Positions 10,951 through 22,799 of a stretch of DNA of 64,000 nt are shown here, in pieces. Position numbers and translations under genes: made by a program. Positions within the stretch are counted from its first letter, which is position 1. Every line of letters begins with the position of its first letter. Where the stretch lies: NCBI GenBank assembly GCA_943737045.1, contig CALSFV010000288.1:310001-374000 (forward strand). Reading direction: 5' to 3'. The DNA comes from Parapristionchus giblindavisi. Lineage: Eukaryota; Nematoda; Chromadorea; Rhabditida; Diplogasteridae. Under the pieces are notes generated by a model. The model had not been told where the DNA came from. It was given only the letters and a program-made list of their open reading frames with translations, and did no database searches.

Positions 10951-11185
10951 TGCATTTGCGCAAGATCTCATTTGCGCAGAGTTACATTTGCGCCAGTACC
11001 AAATGGGCAAAGGAACATTTGCGCAGGAACCAAATGCGCCAGAACCAAATGCGCGGAGGGACATTTGCGCAGAGGTACATTTTCGCAATAACCAAATGCA
11101 CCGAGGGACATTTGCGCCAGAACCAAATGCGCGATTGACATTTGCGCAATAACCAAATGCGCCGAGGGACATTTGCGCCGAATAT
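10951..11185. repeat. Minisatellite (left member of an inverted pair)
   Basis: About 30-bp degenerate units alternate CATTTGCGC and CCAAATGCGC phrases, so each unit is nearly palindromic. It continues into unique flank 11186-11275. Both array and flank recur in reverse orientation at 14180-14490. Open frames across it are repeat translations. Confidence 0.9.
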
Positions 11186-11299
11186 GTCTTTTATTTTATT
11201 GTATTTTCTCATCATTTTTCTTGCAATTTTTTCAACAACAATGTGGTCAGAATGAATATTGATGCTGAGCATAGAAGGGAATGGTCGGAGCACAAATAT

Positions 11300-12440
11300 C
11301 CCGATCTATACGAAACTTTGAGCTTATACTAATTCGAACACGCTTATTTCAAATCTGTTTTAAAACATGCACTTGATGTCGTTAAAGCGAGACAGAAATT
11401 TCACTGGTTACATAACATCGCTTAACGCTGCCTTCACCACTGAATCGGAAGCCGAGTTTTTTACGGCGCGGAATAGCATTTTTTGTTATGGGCGGGTTCA
11501 ATTCCCACCGACGCATTCATCTTTTGTCAATTTTCACAATGGTCTTCAACGACACAAAGTGCAGATTTTTAAAACAGATTTGAAATCAGCTTGTTATATA
11601 CCCCTCAAAGTCTCGTAAAGATCGGGCGGGATAAGTGTCCTCACACCATTCCATTATGAGCATTAAAACTACAGAAAATGTACCAATATTAAAATATTAG
11701 AATACTTTCAAGAAGATGATCGATCGAAGAAGAAGATATTCTTTTTACCTTTTGTTCATACAACATCATATCGAATAGACATAGAACAGACGAAGAGTCA
11801 ATCAAGTCAACGAAATTGAGAAAGTAAAATGGTGAAATACTCGAGGCATTCGTGGACCAACTCGAGGCACATCAACTGGACCTAGTAGAGGCCTTAAAGG
11901 GACCGGGAAACGAAAAACAAGTTGATCTCATATAAAAGAGCTTGAAATTCTGTTTCGAAATATATACATCTTATATCATTAGAATTCTCTGGTAAGGAGA
12001 ACGGCGCAGTTAAAAAACTACAGTCTGCTCCAGATAGCGGGAGCCTTTTCCTAATTGCCACACCAACTCTTTGGATACGACTTGAAATTGAATTTTTTGA
12101 TGATAATTCTATCCGCAGTGGGGAATTATGAAGAATAAAACTCAATAATGGGCTTTTTTGAGCATTTCGATGGAGTTAGAGTACTGTAGTTCGGAAACCT
12201 CGCCCGTGGTGTGGAGCAGGCTACAGTAATCCAACTTCTTACCAGAGCATCTTTTCAAGCTTTCAAATACATATTTCTGAATAGTTCTTTGCGCTTATCA
12301 ACATGAGATCAACTATTTTAACTATTTCGAATCGAAATTTTTGGATGCCAGCTGCCTTTAAGATAACTCTAAATACACAGGCAGGCAGATGTCAGTGGAT
12401 AAAATGAAAAGACTTGAATAATCATATTCTTATTGATAGT
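11300..12440. other. No gene; one small inverted repeat
   Basis: TTTCAAATCTGTTTTAAAAC (11348) and its near-complement TTTTAAAACAGATTTGAAAT (11569) bound about 240 bp and could be a MITE. Nothing else recognised in this AT-rich stretch. Confidence 0.4.
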
Positions 12441-12450
12441 GGGTGTAGAG

Positions 12451-14137
12451 CAGTGCTGGGATTTTTTATTTTGATTTTTTTGAATTTTTTGACCATTTCA
12501 AAAAATTCAAAATCAAAAAAGTTTTTTTAATGTTTCTCAAAAAAATCAAAAAAAAATTAAATGTAAAAAAGTGCAGTTAAAACGACAAAAAGTGAATCAT
12601 TTGTGGAAAAATTTGATAACATATGTCAAAACTTAACTAAATTCCCATTTTTATCATTTTTCACGGTCTTGATGAAGCGGATTCGATGGTTTTTAGTGTG
12701 GATTAGTTTGCCCAATGCACTGACGAAGAATTTTTGAAAAGTGAAAAAAATATTGTATGATGTTTTTCATGTTTCAGAATTTGATAAATTGTGTAATTGA
12801 ACGTTTTAACCACTTTTCAGGCAAAAATGATGTGTCTGAATTGCTTACAAGGGAATAGTCTCAGCCATTTTTTAAACTGGATGAAATTTTACATAGGCAT
12901 AGCTGAACATGTTGTAAGAACAAATGTGAAGTCCAAAAATCCTGGCATGCAATAGGCGAGCCAAAAAATCGGTCCAAAGATTTTACCCATGTTCGGTTAA
13001 GTTTCGCACTCTCGCTCACACACTCTGTGCCAAACGATTTTACTTTCATGGCCTATTCCCTGAAAGAACAGAACAAGTGGAGTGGTGGTGTAGTGGCGAA
13101 GTCCCTTCGGTATCTTGGCAACAATAGTGGGTTCGATGCCGCTATGCTGCAAATTGTTTTGCATTTTTTCCAGAGGACGGTAAATGTTAAATATTAAAGT
13201 ATTTACTTTATTGATCTTGTCAGCTGTGTGAGACCGAATATAATTTTTAAACGTAGTTTTATTTAGACGTTTCGGAGAATATTTCTCCATCATCAGTGAA
13301 TGTTAACTACCCACAATGAAAAAATATGTATAATATATCTCCTCTCCTCTCTCCCCTCTCTCTCCTCTCTCTCCCTCTATCTGACCTGCTGTCCCAAACC
13401 TTATACCAACCCAAGACCCCATGCATCTCTCATTCTTATACCTATCATTTAGTCCATCTATCAACACTACTCTTTCGTCCACTTCTCGGCTCTCATATTA
13501 TTCATATTTTTTTCATTGTAGGTAGTTAACTTTCACTGATGATGGAGAAATAGTCTCCGAAACGTCTAAATAGAACTACGTTTAAAAATGATTTTTGGTC
13601 TCACACAGCTGACAAGATCAATAAAGTAAATACTTTAATATTTAAATTATAATATTGAAAAATGAACATTTACCGACCTCTGGAAAAAATGCAAAACAAT
13701 TTGCAGCATAGCGGCATCGAACCCACTATTGTTGCCAAGATACCGAAGGGACTTCGCCACTACACCACCACTCCACTTTTTCTGTTCTTTCAGGGAATAG
13801 ACCATGAAACGTAAAATCGTTTGGCACAGAGTGTGTGAGCGAGAGTGTGAAACTTAACCGAACATGGGTCAAATCTTTGGACCGATTTTCTGGCTCTCCT
13901 ATTGCATGCCAGGATTTTTGGAATTCACATTTGTTCTTAAAATATCTTCAGCTATGCCTATGCAAAATTTCATCCAGTTTAAAAAATGAAAGCTGAGACT
14001 ATTCCCTTGTTAGTATCCTTTTAAACGAAGTAAAGAACTTTTTCAAAACATTTTTGAATTCAAAAATTTTTTGAGCCATTTTTTGAATTTTTTGATCAAA
14101 AATTTTTTGAAATTATTTTCAAAAAATCCCAGCCCTG
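12451..14137. mobile_element. hAT-like non-autonomous element with 8-bp TSD
   Basis: The ends are CAGTGCTGGGATTTTTT and the complement of AAAAAATCCCAGCCCTG. They are flanked exactly by GTGTAGAG at 12443-12450 and 14138-14145. An 8-bp duplication and CAGxGCTGGG termini are typical of hAT elements. No transposase frame is present; the interior is a large palindrome (12833-14010). The element at 62614-63692 shares the termini and also has an 8-bp duplication. It lies between the two inverted minisatellites, next to the right one. Confidence 0.85.
12833..14010. repeat. Palindrome inside the hAT-like element, with tRNA-like and ribozyme-like motifs
   Basis: Arms about 12833-13315 and 13523-14010 are inverted copies around a CT-rich spacer. 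Each arm carries an A box (TGGTGTAGTGG) and B box (GGTTCGATGCC) about 45 bp apart, hence a tRNA-derived module. Near the spacer, each arm has CTGATGA...GAAAC (13536-13563 on +; complement at 13269-13296), the core signature of a hammerhead ribozyme. Confidence 0.75.
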
Positions 14138-14179
14138 GTGTAGAGGACGAAGATGATTGAAGGTGAGACTATGATCATT

Positions 14180-14490
14180 GTCGGCATCAATATTCATTCT
14201 GATCACATGGTTGTTGAAATTATTGCAAGAAAAATGATGAGAAAATAAAATAAAATAAAAGACATGTTCGGCGCAAATGACCCTAGGCGGCTAGGGTTAT
14301 TGCGCAAATGTCCCTCGCGCATTTGGTTTTTGCGCAAATGTCCCTCTGCGCATTTGGTTCACGCGCAAATGTCCCTCGGCGCATTTGGTTAATGCGCAAA
14401 TGTTCCTCGGCGCATTTGGTTAATGCGCAAATGTCCCTCGGCGCATTTGGGATCGGCGCAATTGATACATTTCGCGCAAATGTCTTTTCC
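14180..14490. repeat. Minisatellite (right member of the inverted pair)
   Basis: GCGCAAATGTCCCTCGGCGC-type units in the opposite orientation to the array at 10951-11185. The flank 14180-14268 is the reverse complement of 11186-11275, so the two are inverted copies about 3 kb apart. Confidence 0.9.
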
Positions 14491-15544
14491 TAACATGGTC
14501 TCGACCCCACTTGAGAACCCCGATCTCCAAAATGTGATTTTTCTTTATTGTGCCGGACCCCCACTGCTTATGGTCGATTCTCTCGCAAGCGCACTCATGT
14601 ACAATTCATTAGATGCTACAATTTTTGAACTTTCTTTAACAGGTCTATAAATATTTTGTATCCCTAGAGACCATATTTAGCAAGAATAATCTTATAAAGT
14701 CTTGTACACTCTAGTGCATGCAAGGAAATTACTTGAGCTTACTAAATGTTAATTTTCGAGTATAAAATACGGTAGATGTATGAACATTTATCTTTAGCTC
14801 TATAGATCGTATATTGAATGGGAGATGAGAAACAAGTAAATTTTTTTTGGCAAATATCAAGATAAAGCAAAAATTGAACACATGAAAGACTCCATCTAAT
14901 ATTTATTTTAACGTAATCATGGAGCGTACTCATGGAGCGAAATTGTGGTATTAATAACGGACTCGTAAGATTCCTGGCGCTATTATGCTTTGGCATAAAA
15001 AATTATTAGATTCTTTTCTTCAGTTATTTATACTTTTCTCGAAATGGCATTATGGTTGCAAGATGCCAGATTAATTATAAAAGAGAAAAAAAGTGTACCT
15101 CGTACACAAGACCTAAGAAGTGTTATGCAATACAGCCCGGTTGATTATAATAATATATTTATCGTATCTAAACGGATCAAAAACTAGTTATCAATCTATC
15201 AAAAGTTCTCGAACAAAGTTCGAAAGAAAGTGTCTAAAGTGCTCTCTCAATTCCCCACACTCTCTCAGGCGAGAAGAAACTATCTATCTGTTGTGAGCGA
15301 CCAGATTACTTCACTAAAAGTTGATTTTCTCGCTTTTCTGTTCACCAAAATCGTTGAAATTTTTTCTGTAGCATCCTGAGGTAATTCCGATCCGATGTAG
15401 CTATATCACTCGCACACTTTTGCCTCTGAGAAAAGTTACATATTTGAAGCTTGTGAAATTTTTTTTCATGAAAAATGAATTAGACAGGCGTGATCGCCAT
15501 CAAATTCTACACCGGAAACATTGGTCTGTTAATTTTAGCACCAT

Positions 15545-15731
15545 CAGGCGACAAGAAATGACCAAAAACGCGATTTCAACGCGACGCCGTCTGGCCTCAA
15601 CGGTGACTCCAGGTGCAAAATGAACATGCCCATCGTCATCAGCACCCTTGCGAACCCCTTCGCGCAGGTTTTCGAAAAATTGATGTACCAGACCTTGTTC
15701 GACTTTCTCGCAATCGGCCTCATATGCATTT
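15545..15731 (+). other. GC-richer protein-like stretch repeated in each tandem unit
   Basis: A frame around 15620-15731 (in unit 2, 18625-18736) reads MPIVISTLANPFAQVFEKLM, hydrophobic and with codon-like composition unlike its AT-rich surroundings. It lies between a possible acceptor (GACTCCAG) and donor (GCAG/GTTTTC). Unit 1 has a 5-bp insertion that breaks the upstream frame. It may be a captured or decayed exon; a real gene is not shown. Confidence 0.25.
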
Positions 15732-16179
15732 AAAGAATTCCAAACATGAACTATTCTATCGTGTTCTTTTTGTATATTGTGTAGGCAAATTGGACAATTT
15801 TGTAGGCAGTACTAGGCAAATGACAGATTTTAATGCAGAGAGACAATTAAGATCAAGAAATAGAAGGAGCACAAGCTGTACTGTCAACGAATATATTGAG
15901 AAATTATTCACGAAATAATGATTATAATAATGATTTATCTACGCCCGAGGCGCAACAGCAATTGAGTGGACAATGGGTGGTAAGATATGATTGAATTGAA
16001 GACTCTCCCGATTCATTGAGAAAGTGAAAAAATAGAACAATTGAAATTAGAAGGAAAATTTTAAAAAAACCTTTGGAAAGTGATTCCTACGAATCACTTC
16101 GCAAAGGCAACTTTTAGGAACAAAATTCCGAGAAAAAAACTTCGCAAATCGCACTTTCTCAAAACCCATAATCCAGAAA

Positions 16180-16322
16180 TGAATATTCCATTCTTCCCAT
16201 TCCGAGTCATTTCTTCCAGTCTGAATCAGTCCAAGTGGTCCATTTTCACTACAATCATTCTCAAACGGTTTCATTTGAGAATCTGCGAGTAGTACCTTTA
16301 TTTCCTCCTCTGGTATTGTCAA
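16180..16322 (-). other. Possible decayed exon in each tandem unit
   Basis: Minus-strand frame starting MTIPEEEIKVLLADSQMKPF: acidic and protein-like, repeated at 19327 and, with changes that remove the frame's start context, in unit 3. The frame then runs into low-complexity sequence. No splice partner was found. Confidence 0.25.
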
Positions 16323-16560
16323 ACTAGTAGTTTACTTTCTTTAAGAGGTCTATAAGATATTGTACCCCTAGAGACCATATTTAGCAAGAATAATCATATA
16401 AAGGTACACTCTAGTGCCTCCCGGAATAGACCTTGTGATTCACTGAAACATGGCTCACAAGTCAGTGGCAGATCAGTTTTATTTTCAATTCACAGGTACT
16501 GTGTACTGCTGGATTTTTGTGCGTCTTTTATCACGCACAATTCGAAGCGACTATGCCGTT

Positions 16561-16789
16561 ATGCGGTGTTACATTTTCAAAACGAGCGCACGCCGTATAT
16601 TCGTTTCGGGAAACGTCTCCGTGTACGACAAAGTTTAACTGTTTTGACTTCTTATCGTTACCCAGTTGTCAGTCAGGGTTTTCAACTTGAGACCCAATAC
16701 ACTCCAAAATTCAATTTGACGAACACGTGTCCGAATGTAACACATTTCAGATGACGGCGTGCGCCCGTTTCGCAAACGTAACACCGCAT
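16561..16789. mobile_element. 229-bp MITE (unit 1 copy)
   Basis: Terminal inverted repeats of about 36 bp: ATGCGGTGTTACATTTTC at the left and the complement of GCAAACGTAACACCGCAT at the right. The same element sits at 19566-19794 and 22571-22799. The copy in unit 3 differs inside. Confidence 0.8.
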
Positions 16790-17672
16790 TAATGAGAAGC
16801 TGAGTTATTCAGGAAATTGCAGTGTGCTCCAATCTCTCACATTTCTCCAATATTTTGGAAAAGAGAAAAAAGTTCATCTGTGGCCGTATGCAAGAACCAT
16901 TTTCCAGGAAAATGTGGCCACTGGGTGTATGACAGAATAATTCAGATATTGTCGAGAATCCCTCGAATTCATGAAGACAACCTCTTTAGATAGTCTCGTT
17001 CTCTTTGTCTTGTACACTCGCGCGCCATTTTCCTTCAGAGGGGTTACAGGCAGAGAAGCTGGACTGAGAGACCACGCCCACAGTATGACAGGAAAGAGGA
17101 TGTAGAATTTTCTTGCCGTATTGAAATTGTGCCGGACCCCCACTGCTTATGGTCGATTCTCTCGCAAGCGCACTCATGTACAATTCATTAGATGCTACAA
17201 TTTTTGAACTTTCTTTAACAGGTCTATAAATATTTTGTATCCCTAGAGACCATATTTAGCAAGAATAATCTTATAAAGTCTTGTACACTCTAGTGCATGC
17301 AAGGAAATTACTTGAGCTTACTAAATGTTAATTTTCGAGTATAAAATACGGTAGATGTATGAACATTTATCTTTAGCTCTATAGATCGTATATTGAATGG
17401 GAGATGAGAAACAAGTAAATTTTTTTTGGCAAATATCAAGATAAAGCAAAAATTGAACACATGAAAGACTCCATCTAATATTTATTTTAACGTAATCATG
17501 GAGCGTACTCATGGAGCGAAATTGTGGTATTAATAACGGACTCGTAAGATTCCTGGCGCTATTATGCTTTGGCATAAAAAATTATTAGATTCTTTTCTTC
17601 AGTTATTTATACTTTTCTCGAAATGGCATTATGGTTGCAAGATGCCAGATTAATTATAAAAGAGAAAAAGTG

Positions 17673-18097
17673 GGAACTTTCCTGTTTTTTGGCCCGGGTT
17701 AATTTACATAAGTTCTGCATTTGCAGAACTGCTCCCCTGTTAGGGGGGGAGCATGTCCTCCCATTTTAGGGAGGGCAGTCCAATGGGGGCCCGTGCTCCC
17801 CGCCCTCTCCTCCAAATGGGAGAGCGCTGGACTGAAACGAAGAAGAACGATGACGGCTTTTATAGATATTTGTAATTATATTAAATTTTGTTAGGATTTG
17901 AACGAGAGAGTACGTAAATCGAGAGAGCAATTCTTCATTTTATCCTCGCATTCCACAATGGCAGGGTCGGTTTTTACAAAATTACATCACATTTAGACCG
18001 CGCAATGGAGAAATAGAAAGCAATTAAGAAATGGCGAGTGGTCAATGATAGCGAGTTTAATGCAAATTTTCCCCGGGCCAAAAATCAGGAAAGTGCC
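17673..18097. mobile_element. 425-bp hAT-like MITE in unit 2
   Basis: The TIRs are GGAACTTTCCTGTTTTTTGG and GGCACTTTCCTGATTTTTGG (right end, complemented). The flanking AAAAAGTG at 17665-17672 and 18098-18105 is an 8-bp target duplication. Unit 1 supplies the empty site. The interior has GC-rich inverted segments (GGGGGGAGCATG, GGGCCCGTGCTCCC) and no transposase. Confidence 0.9.
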
Positions 18098-19565
18098 AAA
18101 AAGTGTACCTCGTACACAAGACCTAAGAAGTGTTATGCAATACAGCCCGGTTGATTATAATAATATATTTATCGTATCTAAACGGATCAAAAACTAGTTA
18201 TCAATCTATCAAAAGTTCTCGAACAAAGTTCGAAAGAAAGTGTCTAAAGTGCTCTCTCAATTCCCCACACTCTCTCAGGCGAGAAGAAACTATCTATCTG
18301 TTGTGAGCGACCAGATTACTTCACTAAAAGTTGATTTTCTCGCTTTTCCGTTCACCAAAATCGTTGAAATTTTTTCTGTAGCATCCTGAGGTAATTCCGA
18401 TCCGATGTAGCTATATCACTCGCACACTTTTGCCTCTGAGAAAAGTTACATATTTGAAGCTTGTGAAATTTTTTTTCATGAAAAATGAATTAGACAGGCG
18501 TGATCGCCATCAAATTCTACACCGGAAACATTGGTCTGTTAATTTTAGCACCATCAGGCGACAAGAAATGACCAAAAACGCGATTTCAACGCCGTCTGGC
18601 CTCAACGGTGACTCCAGGTGCAAAATGAACATGCCCATCGTCATCAGCACCCTTGCGAACCCCTTCGCGCAGGTTTTCGAAAAATTGATGTACCAGACCT
18701 TGTTCGACTTTCTCGCAATCGGCCTCATATGCATTTAAAGAATTCCAAACATGAACTATTCTATCGTGTTCTTTTTGTATATTGTGTAGGCAAATTGGAC
18801 AATTTTGTAGGCAGTACTAGGCAAATGACAGATTTTAATGCAGAGAGACAATTAAGATCAAGAAATAGAAGGAGCACAAGCTGTACTGTCAACGAATATA
18901 TTGAGAAATTATTCACGAAATAATGATTATAATAATGATTTATCTACGCCCGAGGCGCAACAGCAATTGAGTGGACAATGGGTGGTAAGATATGATTGAA
19001 TTGAAGACTCTCCCGATTCATTGAGAAAGTGAAAAAATAGAACAATTGAAATTAGAAGGAAAATTTTAAAAAAACCTTTGGAAAGTGATTCCTACGAATC
19101 ACTTCGCAAAGGCAACTTTTAGGAACAAAATTCCGAGAAAAAAACTTCGCAAATCGCACTTTCTCAAAACCCATAATCCAGAAATGAATATTCCATTCTT
19201 CCCATTCCGAGTCATTTCTTCCAGTCTGAATCAGTCCAAGTGGTCCATTTTCACTACAATCATTCTCAAACGGTTTCATTTGAGAATCTGCGAGTAGTAC
19301 CTTTATTTCCTCCTCTGGTATTGTCAAACTAGTAGTTTACTTTCTTTAAGAGGTCTATAAGATATTGTACCCCTAGAGACCATATTTAGCAAGAATAATC
19401 ATATAAAGGTACACTCTAGTGCCTCCCGGAATAGACCTTGTGATTCACTGAAACATGGCTCACAAGTCAGTGGCAGATCAGTTTTATTTTCAATTCACAG
19501 GTACTGTGTACTGCTGGATTTTTGTGCGTCTTTTATCACGCACAATTCGAAGCGACTATGCCGTT

Positions 19566-19794
19566 ATGCGGTGTTACATTTTCAAAACGAGCGCACGCCG
19601 TATATTCGTTTCGGGAAACGTCTCCGTGTACGACAAAGTTTAACTGTTTTGACTTCTTATCGTTACCCAGTTGTCAGTCAGGGTTTTCAACTTGAGACCC
19701 AATACACTCCAAAATTCAATTTGACGAACACGTGTCCGAATGTAACACATTTCAGATGACGGCGTGCGCCCGTTTCGCAAACGTAACACCGCAT
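19566..19794. mobile_element. 229-bp MITE (unit 2 copy)
   Basis: I see no difference from the unit 1 copy at 16561-16789. Confidence 0.8.
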
Positions 19795-20677
19795 TAATGA
19801 GAAGCTGAGTTATTCAGGAAATTGCAGTGTGCTCCAATCTCTCACATTTCTCCAATATTTTGGAAAAGAGAAAAAAGTTCATCTGTGGCCGTATGCAAGA
19901 ACCATTTTCCAGGAAAATGTGGCCACTGGGTGTATGACAGAATAATTCAGATATTGTCGAGAATCCCTCGAATTCATGAAGACAACCTCTTTAGATAGTC
20001 TCGTTCTCTTTGTCTTGTACACTCGCGCGCCATTTTCCTTCAGAGGGGTTACAGGCAGAGAAGCTGGACTGAGAGACCACGCCCACAGTATGACAGGAAA
20101 GAGGATGTAGAATTTTCTTGCCGTATTGAAATTGTGCCGGACCCCCACTGCTTATGGTCGATTCTCTCGCAAGCGCACTCATGTACAATTCATTAGATGC
20201 TACAATTTTTGAACTTTCTTTAACAGGTCTATAAATATTTTGTATCCCTAGAGACCATATTTAGCAAGAATAATCTTATAAAGTCTTGTACACTCTAGTG
20301 CATGCAAGGAAATTACTTGAGCTTACTAAATGTTAATTTTCGAGTATAAAATACGGTAGATGTATGAACATTTATCTTTAGCTCTATAGATCGTATATTG
20401 AATGGGAGATGAGAAACAAGTAAATTTTTTTTGGCAAATATCAAGATAAAGCAAAAATTGAACACATGAAAGACTCCATCTAATATTTATTTTAACGTAA
20501 TCATGGAGCGTACTCATGGAGCGAAATTGTGGTATTAATAACGGACTCGTAAGATTCCTGGCGCTATTATGCTTTGGCATAAAAAATTATTAGATTCTTT
20601 TCTTCAGTTATTTATACTTTTCTCGAAATGGCATTATGGTTGCAAGATGCCAGATTAATTATAAAAGAGAAAAAGTG

Positions 20678-21102
20678 GGAACTTTCCTGTTTTTTGGCCC
20701 GGGTTAATTTACATAAGTTCTGCATTTGCAGAACTGCTCCCCTGTTAGGGGGGGAGCATGTCCTCCCATTTTAGGGAGGGCAGTCCAATGGGGGCCCGTG
20801 CTCCCCGCCCTCTCCTCCAAATGGGAGAGCGCTGGACTGAAACGAAGAAGAACGATGACGGCTTTTATAGATATTTGTAATTATATTAAATTTTGTTAGG
20901 ATTTGAACGAGAGAGTACGTAAATCGAGAGAGCAATTCTTCATTTTATCCTCGCATTCCACAATGGCAGGGTCGGTTTTTACAAAATTACATCACATTTA
21001 GACCGCGCAATGGAGAAATAGAAAGCAATTAAGAAATGGCGAGTGGTCAATGATAGCGAGTTTAATGCAAATTTTCCCCGGGCCAAAAATCAGGAAAGTG
21101 CC
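20678..21102. mobile_element. 425-bp hAT-like MITE in unit 3
   Basis: Copy of the insertion at 17673-18097 with the same AAAAAGTG flanks. Inherited by tandem duplication, not an independent insertion. Confidence 0.9.
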
Positions 21103-22570
21103 AAAAAGTGTACCTCGTACACAAGACCTAAGAAGTGTTATGCAATACAGCCCGGTTGATTATAATAATATATTTATCGTATCTAAACGGATCAAAAACT
21201 AGTTATCAATCTATCAAAAGTTCTCGAACAAAGTTCGAAAGAAAGTGTCTAAAGTGCTCTCTCAATTCCCCACACTCTCTCAGGCGAGAAGAAACTATCT
21301 ATCTGTTGTGAGCGACCAGATTACTTCACTAAAAGTTGATTTTCTCGCTTTTCCGTTCACCAAAATCGTTGAAATTTTTTCTGTAGCATCCTGAGGTAAT
21401 TCCGATCCGATGTAGCTATATCACTCGCACACTTTTGCCTCTGAGAAAAGTTACATATTTGAAGCTTGTGAAATTTTTTTTCATGAAAAATGAATTAGAC
21501 AGGCGTGATCGCCATCAAATTCTACACCGGAAACATTGGTCTGTTAATTTTAGCACCATCAGGCGACAAGAAATGACCAAAAACGCGATTTCAACGCCGT
21601 CTGGCCTCAACGGTGACTCCAGGTGCAAAATGAACATGCCCATCGTCATCAGCACCCTTGCGAACCCCTTCTCGCAGGTTTTCGAAAAATTGATGTACCA
21701 GACCTTGTTCGACTTTCTCGCAATCGGCCTCATATGCATTTAAAGAATTCCAAACATGAACTATTCTATCGTGTTCTTTTTGTATATTGTGTAGGCAAAT
21801 TGGACAATTTTGTAGGCAGTACTAGGCAAATGACAGATTTGAATGCAGAGAGACAATTAAGATCAAGAAATAGAAGGAGCACAAGCTGTACTGTCAACGA
21901 ATATATTGAGAAATTATTCACGAAATAATGATTATAATAATGATTTATCTACGCCCGAGGCGCAACAGCAATTGAGTGGACAATGGGTGGTACGATATGA
22001 TTGAATTGAAGACTCTCCCGATTCATTGAGAAAGTGAAAAAATAGAACAATTGAAATTAGAAGGAAAATTTTTAAAAAACCTTTGGAAAGTGATTCCTAC
22101 GAATCACTTCGCAAAGGCAACTTTTAGGAACAAAATTCCGAGAAAAAACTTCGCAAATCGCACTTTCTCAAAACCCATAATCCAGAAATGAATATTCCAT
22201 TCTTCTCATTCCGAGTCATTTCTTCCAGCCTGAATCAGTCCAAGTGGTCCATTTTCACTACAATCATTCTCAAACGGTTTCATTTGAGAATCTGCGAGTA
22301 GTACCTTTATTTCCTCCTCTGGTATTGTCAAACTAGTAGTTTACTTTCTTTAAGAGGTCTATAAGATATTGTACCCCTAGAGACCATATTTAGCAAGAAT
22401 AATCATATAAAGGTACACTCTAGTGCCTCCCGGAATAGACCTTGTGATTCACTGAAACATGGCTCACAAGTCAGTGGCAGATCAGTTTTTTTTTTCAATT
22501 CACAGGTACTGTGTACTGCTGGATTTTTGTGCGTCTTTTATCACGCACAATTCGAAGCGACTATGCCGTT

Positions 22571-22799
22571 ATGCGGTGTTACATTTTCAAAACGAGCGCA
22601 CGCCGTATATTCGTTTCGGGAAATGTTTCCGCCAACGTGAAAGTTGTAGTGTTTTAACTTCTTACCGTAACCCAATTGTCAGTCAGGGTTTTCAACTTGA
22701 GACCCAATACTCTCCAAAATTGAATTTGACGGGCACGTGTCCGAACGTAGCACTTTTCAGATGACGGCGTGCGCCCGTTTCGCAAACGTAACACCGCAT
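22571..22799. mobile_element. 229-bp MITE (unit 3 copy, diverged interior)
   Basis: Both TIRs match the other units. About 22623-22750 differs at many positions (for example AATGTTTCCGCCAACGTGAA against AACGTCTCCGTGTACGACAA), while the flanks on both sides stay near-identical. Confidence 0.8.

Larger units (their letters stand above)
14547..17125. repeat. Tandem unit 1 (2579 bp), lacks the 425-bp insertion
   Basis: First of three direct tandem copies. It starts ATTGTGCCGGACCCCCACTG and ends CTTGCCGTATTGAA. It preserves the empty site of the insertion found in units 2 and 3 (GAGAAAAAAAGTGTACC near 15087) and has five extra bases (CGACG) near 15580. The unit contains receptor 5'-flank-like sequence, a 229-bp MITE (16561-16789) and two short GC-richer protein-like stretches. 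No complete gene is visible. Confidence 0.95.
17126..20130. repeat. Tandem unit 2 (3005 bp), carries the hAT-like insertion
   Basis: Direct copy of unit 1, with a 425-bp insertion plus 8-bp duplication and without the CGACG. The junction with unit 1 (GTATTGAA/ATTGTGCC) is seamless. Confidence 0.95.

Noticed and set aside
10951..11185. CRISPR-like array
   Set aside because: Units are degenerate and self-similar without unique spacers, and the context is a nematode genome.
10895..11293. Five overlapping 60-100 aa frames
   Set aside because: They translate the CATTTGCGC minisatellite in several frames and both strands.
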